NCBI GenBank assembly: GCA_947479185.1
Contig: CANJYY010000008.1
Span: forward strand, 1-18,871
Source of the DNA: Caulobacteraceae bacterium
GTDB taxonomy: Bacteria; Pseudomonadota; Alphaproteobacteria; Caulobacterales; Caulobacteraceae
Length of the DNA: 18,871 bases
Reading direction: 5' to 3'
Positions within the stretch are counted from its first letter, which is position 1. Each line of letters starts with the position of its first letter. A program made the position numbers and the translations under genes. Shown here one piece after another: positions 14,677 through 18,871 of this stretch. Below the pieces are notes generated by a model. It was given only the letters and a program-made list of their open reading frames with translations. It searched no databases and had not been told where the DNA came from.

Positions 14677-15345
14677 TCACCGGGGAGCTCGGGCGCCAAA
14701 CAGGGCGGACCCGACCCGAACACTGGTCGCACCGCACCGCACCGCGGCTTCATAGTCGCCGCTCATGCCCATCGACAACCGCGGCACGCCATTGCGTCCA
14801 GCGATCGCGGACAGGGCATTGAAGTAGGGTTCGGGAGGCGCGTCGTCGGGCGGAATGCACATCAGGCCCTCGACCGTGAGGTCGAGGTTCCGACACAGGT
14901 TGATAAGGGCGTCAGCCGCAGCGGGCGACACGCCGGCCTTCTGAGGTTCTTCGCCAATGTTGACCTGAACGAACAGCCGGGGCGCCCGGGCGCCGCGCGC
15001 GACTTCGGCGGCGATCGATCGGGCCAACCGCTCGCGGTCGACGGTTTCAATCACGTCGAACAGGGCCATGGCCTCGCGAACCTTGTTGGTCTGCAACGGA
15101 CCGATCAGACGCAACTCCAGTCCGTGCCGGCGATGAGACCAACGCAGAGCGGCTTCCTGGACCCGATTCTCGCCAAAGACGCGCTGCCCGGCGGCGAGCA
15201 TGGCCTCGATCCGTTCATCGGGCTGTTGCTTGGAGACGGCGACCAGAGTCACATCGGCCGGATCGCGGCTCGCCTCTCGGGCCGCGGTGGCGATGCGATC
15301 CAGCACCGACAGGCGGGCGGCGGCGATATCCGATGACAGCGGCAA
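14677..15345 (-). CDS. yggS: YggS-family pyridoxal-phosphate homeostasis protein
   Basis: A 222-residue PLP-binding protein of the YggS/PROSC family, a cytosolic single-domain TIM barrel. It has no known enzymatic reaction but keeps free PLP and amino-acid pools balanced. Visible hallmarks are [10 protein letters not shown] with the PLP Schiff-base Lys K39, [39 protein letters not shown] and the C-terminal phosphate-binding stretch [28 protein letters not shown]. Length is normal (about 220-235). The start is TTG at 15345, with GGAG 8 bases upstream; no in-frame ATG fits better. The usual His before the IGxLQ motif is Arg here (LRLIGPLQ). The start overlaps the divergent thiamine-synthase-like gene by 13 bp, so its promoter must lie within that gene. 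Assignment is secure. Confidence 0.93.
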   Translation of the reverse strand: MPLSSDIAAARLSVLDRIATAAREASRDPADVTLVAVSKQQPDERIEAMLAAGQRVFGENRVQEAALRWSHRRHGLELRLIGPLQTNKVREAMALFDVIETVDRERLARSIAAEVARGARAPRLFVQVNIGEEPQKAGVSPAAADALINLCRNLDLTVEGLMCIPPDDAPPEPYFNALSAIAGRNGVPRLSMGMSGDYEAAVRCGATSVRVGSALFGARAPR

Positions 15346-15968
15346 ACGATGATCTCCGGACGCTGATGGACGTCGCCGCGTCCTTACGACCCCGCTTCGC
15401 CGGCGAAAAGCCCCTGCCCCGGCTGCTGTTCGTCACCGATCCGGCGCGCACGCCCGATCCGGCCGACACGGTTCGGCGCCTGCCTCCGGGCTGCGGCGTG
15501 ATCTATCGGGCCTTCGGCGCGCCCGAGGCGCTCGCCACGGCGCGATCCCTGCGGAATCTGACCGCCGCGCGCGGGATGACCCTGCTGATCGGCGCCGACG
15601 AGGCCCTGGCCGCAGCCTGCGGTGCGGACGGCCTGCATCTGCCGGAACGATTGCTCGACACGGCCGCCGGCGTCAGGCTTCGCCATCCGGACTGGATCGT
15701 CACGGCCGCCGCCCACGGACTGGACGCCGCGCGACAGGCCGGGGCGGCCGGCTGCCATGCGGCGCTGGTCTCGGCCGTCTTTCCGAGCCGCAGTCCTTCA
15801 GCAGGGCCTGCGCTGGGCGTGGCGGCCTTCCTGGCGCTGGTCGAGGCCGCGCCCCTGCCGGTCTACGCCTTGGGCGGCGTCAACGCCCGAACGGCGCAGC
15901 GCCTGTCAGGCTCGGGCGCGCAGGGCCTGGCGATGGTGGAGGGTCTGGTCGACGCCGTCAGAACTTGA
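15333..15968 (+). CDS. Thiamine-phosphate synthase/TenI-like protein
   Basis: A 211-residue protein of the ThiE/TenI TIM-barrel superfamily. ThiE joins the thiazole phosphate and pyrimidine diphosphate precursors into thiamine phosphate. Visible features are the first strand [34 protein letters not shown], then [16 protein letters not shown] (equivalent to the VFPT-K loop) and the C-terminal phosphate-binding [14 protein letters not shown] with [10 protein letters not shown]. The classical ThiE stretch around HLGQxD reads HLPER, and the loop Lys after FPTxT is absent, so catalysis by the standard mechanism is doubtful. A TenI-like or variant role is possible. ATG 15333 gives overlap with yggS; ATG 15366 (12th codon) is an alternative that would remove it. 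Its stop overlaps the convergent NtrZ-like gene by 11 bp. The family is likely, the reaction unproven. Confidence 0.78.
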   Translation: MTAANDDLRTLMDVAASLRPRFAGEKPLPRLLFVTDPARTPDPADTVRRLPPGCGVIYRAFGAPEALATARSLRNLTAARGMTLLIGADEALAAACGADGLHLPERLLDTAAGVRLRHPDWIVTAAAHGLDAARQAGAAGCHAALVSAVFPSRSPSAGPALGVAAFLALVEAAPLPVYALGGVNARTAQRLSGSGAQGLAMVEGLVDAVRT

Positions 15969-16371
15969 AGGCGGTCTCGAGGCGCACGCGCGGGGCCTCT
16001 TCATTGTCGCCCGGCTTGCGAACGGGGGCCATCTGCGGTCCGACGCCGACAGCGCCGCCGACCCGCAGTTGCGGCGTAACACGGAAGAAGGCGCCGGCTT
16101 CAACGTCGCGCGCCTGGGAGTCGACGCCGGAGCGCGGGTTGATGTCGAGCATCAGGCCCCAGCGACCCTTCTTGGCGTCCCAGACCAGCGTGCGGCGACC
16201 GCTCTGAACCCCGAATTGCGGGTCTCTCAGATTGAAGTCGCCACGAAAGACAAAGGCGTCGGCCGCACTGGGCGTCCGCGGCTTGGCCGGAGCGCTCTGC
16301 GCGAGCGCCATCGTCGCCGACCCCGTGAGGGCCAGCGCCGCAACCGCTGCGATGCTCCAGATCTTCGCCAT
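15958..16371 (-). CDS. ntrZ: NtrZ-like periplasmic regulatory protein
   Basis: A 137-residue exported protein. The N-terminus MAKIWSIAAVAALALTGSA is a Sec signal peptide with cleavage expected at ALA|Q (residues 24/25). The mature part is small and beta-rich (VFRGDFNLRD, RTLVWDAKKGRWGLMLDIN, RDVEAGAFFRVTPQLRVGGAVGVG) and ends in RLETAFKF. This matches my recollection of the NtrZ family of Caulobacter, a periplasmic protein reported to modulate the sensor kinase NtrY. Location beside the DUF3576 and leuS genes also fits what I recall of Caulobacter. ntrYX themselves are not in this window. The start has GGAAGG a few bases upstream. A TTGACC/TTAATC promoter precedes it, with a perfect hairpin in the leader. 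An outer-membrane-beta-barrel fragment is a less likely reading, given the terminal Phe and short length. Confidence 0.72.
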   Translation of the reverse strand: MAKIWSIAAVAALALTGSATMALAQSAPAKPRTPSAADAFVFRGDFNLRDPQFGVQSGRRTLVWDAKKGRWGLMLDINPRSGVDSQARDVEAGAFFRVTPQLRVGGAVGVGPQMAPVRKPGDNEEAPRVRLETAFKF

Positions 16372-16405
16372 TCCGCCTTCCGGCTCCCCCAGCCGTCTGT
16401 CCAGT

Positions 16406-16427
16406 CCATCTTCGACATTGAAGATGG
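16406..16427. repeat. Perfect inverted repeat in the ntrZ leader
   Basis: CCATCTTC (16406-16413) and GAAGATGG (16420-16427) are exact inverted copies around the six-base spacer GACATT. If the promoter at 16443-16471 is used, the repeat starts roughly 8 bases into the transcript. It could be an operator or a 5' hairpin that stabilises or blocks the mRNA. Confidence 0.65.
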
Positions 16428-16442
16428 GTGGACCTTGACCGC

Positions 16443-16471
16443 GATTAAAGGCCCCCGGACGGCAGGGTCAA
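16443..16471 (-). promoter_or_regulatory. Predicted promoter of the ntrZ-like gene
   Basis: On the minus strand TTGACC (16471-16466) and TTAATC (16448-16443) are spaced by 17 bases, a good match to an alphaproteobacterial housekeeping promoter. The start codon lies about 65 bases beyond the expected transcription start. Confidence 0.5.
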
Positions 16472-16653
16472 CGATCGTCGGGGGAGTCCGGGAGCGAGTC
16501 CGACGATTCCCGTCTCGCCTGTGGCGCGAGAGACACGCGATTCCTGTTTGGCGGCGGCGAGGCCATGTTGTAGACGCACTTCATGGGCACGGGGTGAGCG
16601 CCGGTACGCTTTCACAAGGGAAGCGGCGGACGGAACGAGTGGAGCGAGGGAAT

Positions 16654-17169
16654 ATGGCGTTTGCGCGCAGGTCGTGGATGCGGGTCGCCTCTGTCGGAGT
16701 GCTGGCTCTGGGTCTCGTGGGCGTTGCCGCCTGCGGCTCGACGGGCGGCGCCCGGACCTTTCAGACCCAGGAAGAAGGCGGCGCGAGCCTCCGCCTGCCC
16801 GGGTTTGGTCGCGCGGCCCCCCGGGGCGACGCCGGCCGCTCGCAGCTCGGCGTCAACGGCTACCTTTGGCGCGCCACGCTGGACACCCTTTCGTTCATGC
16901 CGCTGGCCTCGGCCGACCCCTACGGCGGCGTGGTCATCACCGACTGGTACGTGAACCCGGAAAAGCCTGACGAGCGCTTCAAGGCGACCGTCTACATTCT
17001 CGACACCCGACTTCGGGCCGACGGCCTGAACGTCTCCGTCTTCAAGCAGGTCAGCGACGGCGCCGGCGGCTGGACCGACGCGCCGACCGCGGCCCAGACC
17101 GAGACGGACATCGAGAACGCCATCCTGACCCGGGCGCGCCAGCTGCATCTGGCCAACGTCTCCGGCTGA
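16654..17169 (+). CDS. DUF3576-type lipoprotein
   Basis: A 171-residue predicted lipoprotein. The N-terminus has a basic stretch (ARRSWMR), a hydrophobic segment ([13 protein letters not shown]) and the lipobox VAAC with acylated Cys C27. The mature part contains [39 protein letters not shown], then [24 protein letters not shown] and a C-terminal helix [15 protein letters not shown] recognise this as the DUF3576 family found next to leuS in alphaproteobacteria; its function is not established. A role in the outer membrane or periplasm is inferred from the lipobox. ATG 16654 follows GGAGCGAGGG; ATG 16678 (M9) is an alternative. The open frame extends far upstream without a stop, but only through other genes. 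It ends 26 bases before leuS and is probably co-transcribed with it. Confidence 0.85.
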   Translation: MAFARRSWMRVASVGVLALGLVGVAACGSTGGARTFQTQEEGGASLRLPGFGRAAPRGDAGRSQLGVNGYLWRATLDTLSFMPLASADPYGGVVITDWYVNPEKPDERFKATVYILDTRLRADGLNVSVFKQVSDGAGGWTDAPTAAQTETDIENAILTRARQLHLANVSG

Positions 17170-17195
17170 ACTCCGGACAGCAAGCACGTCGCCGC

Positions 17196-18871
17196 ATGGC
17201 CCGATACAATCCGAAGGACATAGAGCCCAAGTGGCGCGCCGCCTGGGCGACCGCGGACGTTTTCCGCACGGAGAACGACGACCCCCGCCCGAAATACTAT
17301 GTGCTGGAGATGTTCCCCTATCCTTCGGGGCGCATCCACATGGGCCATGTCCGCAACTACGCCATGGGCGACGTCGTGGCGCGCTACCGCCGGGCCCAGG
17401 GCCATGCGGTGCTGCACCCGATGGGCTGGGACGCCTTCGGCATGCCGGCCGAGAACGCCGCCATGGAGCGCGGCGTCCACCCCAAGGGCTGGACCTACGA
17501 CAACATCGCGGCGATGCGCGAGCAGCTGAAGGCGCTCGGCCTGTCGATCGACTGGAGCCGCGAGTTCGCCACCTGTGATCCGGAATACTATGGCCAGCAG
17601 CAGGCCTGGTTCCTGAAGCTGCTCGAGCGCGGCCTGGTCTATCGCAAGGAAGCGACGGTCAACTGGGACCCGGTCGACATGACCGTTCTGGCCAACGAGC
17701 AGGTCATCGACGGCCGCGGCTGGCGTTCCGGCGCGGTGGTCGAGAAGAAGAAGCTGACCCAGTGGTTCCTGCGGATCACCGACTACGCCGATGACCTGAT
17801 CGAAGGCCTGTCGACGCTCGACCGCTGGCCGGACAAGGTCCGGACCATGCAGGAAAACTGGATCGGCCGTTCGACCGGTCTGCGCTTCTCGTTCGACTTC
17901 GCCGGTGCGCCGCCGGCCGGCTTCGAGGGCGGCCTCGAAGTCTATACCACCCGCCCGGATACCCTGTTCGGGGCGGCCTTTGTCGGCATCGCGCCCGACC
18001 ATCCGCTGGCCGAGCAAATGGGTGCCGCCAACCCGGACGTCGCCGCCTTCGTGGCCGAGTGCCGCCGCGGTGGCACCTCCGAAGCCGAGATCGAAGGCGC
18101 AGAAAAACTGGGCTACGACACCGGCCTGCGCGTCGCCCACCCGTTCGACGCCGACCAGACCCTGCCGGTCTGGATCGCCAACTTCATCCTGATGGACTAC
18201 GGCACGGGCGCCATCTTCGGCTGCCCCGCCCACGACCAGCGGGACCTCGATTTCGCCCGCAAGTACGGCCTGCCGGTGCTGCCGGTGGTGCTGCCGACAG
18301 ACGGCCACCCGGCGACCTTCATGGTCGGCTCGGAGGCCTATACGGGCCCGGGCAAGATCTTCAATTCCGGCTTCCTCGACGGTCTGGCGATCGAACCGGC
18401 CAAGGCCGCGGCGGTGGCGAAGATCGAGGCGATGGGCAAGGGCAAGGGCGCGACCGTCTATCGCCTGCGCGACTGGGGTGTTTCGCGCCAGCGCTACTGG
18501 GGTTGTCCGATCCCGGTGATCCACTGCACGACATGCGGCGTCGTGCCGACCCCGGCCGACCAGCTGCCGGTGGTGCTGCCTGACGACGTCAGCTTCGACC
18601 TGCCGGGCAACCCGCTGCTGCGCCATCCGACCTGGCGGCACACCCGCTGCCCGACCTGCGGCGGCGAGGCCCAGCGCGAGACCGACACCCTCGACACCTT
18701 CGTCGACTCCAGCTGGTACTTCGCCCGCTTCGCCAATCCGGCGTCGAGCGACCCGATCGACAAGGCCGCGGCCGACCGCTGGCTGCCCGTCGACCAGTAT
18801 ATCGGCGGCGTCGAGCACGCGGTCCTGCACCTGCTGTACGCCCGGTTCATCACCCGCGCCCTGAAGGACGA
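17196..18871 (+). CDS. leuS: Leucyl-tRNA synthetase (partial, cut by right edge)
   Basis: The first 558 codons of a protein normally about 860 residues long. It charges tRNA-Leu with leucine in the cytosol. Visible are the N-terminal [14 protein letters not shown], the class I ATP-binding signature [15 protein letters not shown] (HMGH at 48-51), and [12 protein letters not shown]. The CP1 editing domain shows [12 protein letters not shown] and [16 protein letters not shown], where the conserved Thr-rich motif and Asp remove mischarged amino acids. A zinc-type Cys module follows (HCTTCG, CPTCGG), then [13 protein letters not shown] and [18 protein letters not shown]. The KMSKS loop and the tRNA-binding domain lie outside the window. 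ATG 17196 gives the family N-terminus but has no clear Shine-Dalgarno, so it may rely on coupling or leaderless-like initiation. Identity is certain. Confidence 0.98.
   Translation, partial: MARYNPKDIEPKWRAAWATADVFRTENDDPRPKYYVLEMFPYPSGRIHMGHVRNYAMGDVVARYRRAQGHAVLHPMGWDAFGMPAENAAMERGVHPKGWTYDNIAAMREQLKALGLSIDWSREFATCDPEYYGQQQAWFLKLLERGLVYRKEATVNWDPVDMTVLANEQVIDGRGWRSGAVVEKKKLTQWFLRITDYADDLIEGLSTLDRWPDKVRTMQENWIGRSTGLRFSFDFAGAPPAGFEGGLEVYTTRPDTLFGAAFVGIAPDHPLAEQMGAANPDVAAFVAECRRGGTSEAEIEGAEKLGYDTGLRVAHPFDADQTLPVWIANFILMDYGTGAIFGCPAHDQRDLDFARKYGLPVLPVVLPTDGHPATFMVGSEAYTGPGKIFNSGFLDGLAIEPAKAAAVAKIEAMGKGKGATVYRLRDWGVSRQRYWGCPIPVIHCTTCGVVPTPADQLPVVLPDDVSFDLPGNPLLRHPTWRHTRCPTCGGEAQRETDTLDTFVDSSWYFARFANPASSDPIDKAAADRWLPVDQYIGGVEHAVLHLLYARFITRALKD

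Larger units (their letters stand above)
16372..16653. promoter_or_regulatory. Divergent control region between the ntrZ-like gene and the lipoprotein-leuS genes
   Basis: These 282 bp carry no gene. They hold the ntrZ-side promoter (16443-16471), an 8-bp inverted repeat (16406-16427) and four GANTC sites (16484-16488, 16496-16500, 16505-16509, 16539-16543). A weak plus-strand promoter candidate is TTGGCG (16548-16553) with GTAGAC (16570-16575), spacer 16. The ribosome-binding site of the lipoprotein gene (GGAGCGAGGG) is at the right end. Confidence 0.6.

Noticed and set aside
15622..16653. In-frame upstream extension of the lipoprotein gene to 515 codons
   Set aside because: The extension runs through the ThiE-like and ntrZ-like genes; the lipoprotein signal and ribosome-binding site fix the start near 16654.
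16992..18830. A 612-codon open frame on the minus strand opposite leuS and the lipoprotein gene
   Set aside because: leuS on the plus strand is certain from its motifs; the antisense frame is a GC-driven shadow.

Overview
The window reads as chromosomal DNA of a high-GC alphaproteobacterium, most likely a member of the Caulobacteraceae (Caulobacter/Brevundimonas/Phenylobacterium group). This rests on the NtrZ-like gene next to a DUF3576-type lipoprotein gene and leuS, on the style of the PIN-domain toxin pair, and on several GANTC sites of the kind methylated by CcrM. I saw no mobile element, tRNA, rRNA or CRISPR array.

Layout. (1) Positions 1-565, minus strand: a toxin-antitoxin pair. A 134-residue antitoxin with a DUF7662-like N-terminal domain overlaps by GTGA the start of a VapC-type PIN toxin that runs off the left edge. 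Repeated operator-like sites lie just upstream at 595-640. (2) 643-1329, minus: an OmpR/PhoB-type response regulator with no kinase beside it. (3) 1463-14329, minus: one giant gene of 4288 codons that fills two thirds of the window. It encodes a type V autotransporter with a long signal peptide, about 51 glycine-rich repeats and a C-terminal beta-barrel ending in Phe. A 347-bp AT-rich leader with a plausible promoter precedes it, and a strong hairpin separates it from the regulator. (4) 14677-15345, minus: yggS, PLP homeostasis. (5) 15333-15968, plus: a thiamine-phosphate-synthase/TenI-like gene. Its start overlaps the yggS start divergently and its stop overlaps that of the next gene convergently. 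(6) 15958-16371, minus: an NtrZ-like periplasmic protein. (7) 16372-16653: a divergent promoter region with a perfect inverted repeat and four GANTC sites within 60 bp. (8) 16654-17169 and 17196-end, plus: the DUF3576-type lipoprotein gene followed by leuS, cut by the right edge.

How the genes fit together. The right third (yggS to leuS) is compact core genome. The left two thirds is accessory in character: a giant surface protein, an orphan regulator that could follow it in the same transcription unit, and a toxin-antitoxin pair. The most unusual object is the autotransporter. Its repeat alternates two polyglycine modules with hydrophobic strand-like segments. Extra sequence is inserted at one recurrent loop position, and all of its cysteines occur as even-numbered clusters. 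Its function is not known from sequence; adhesion or cell-cell contact is an inference from the family.
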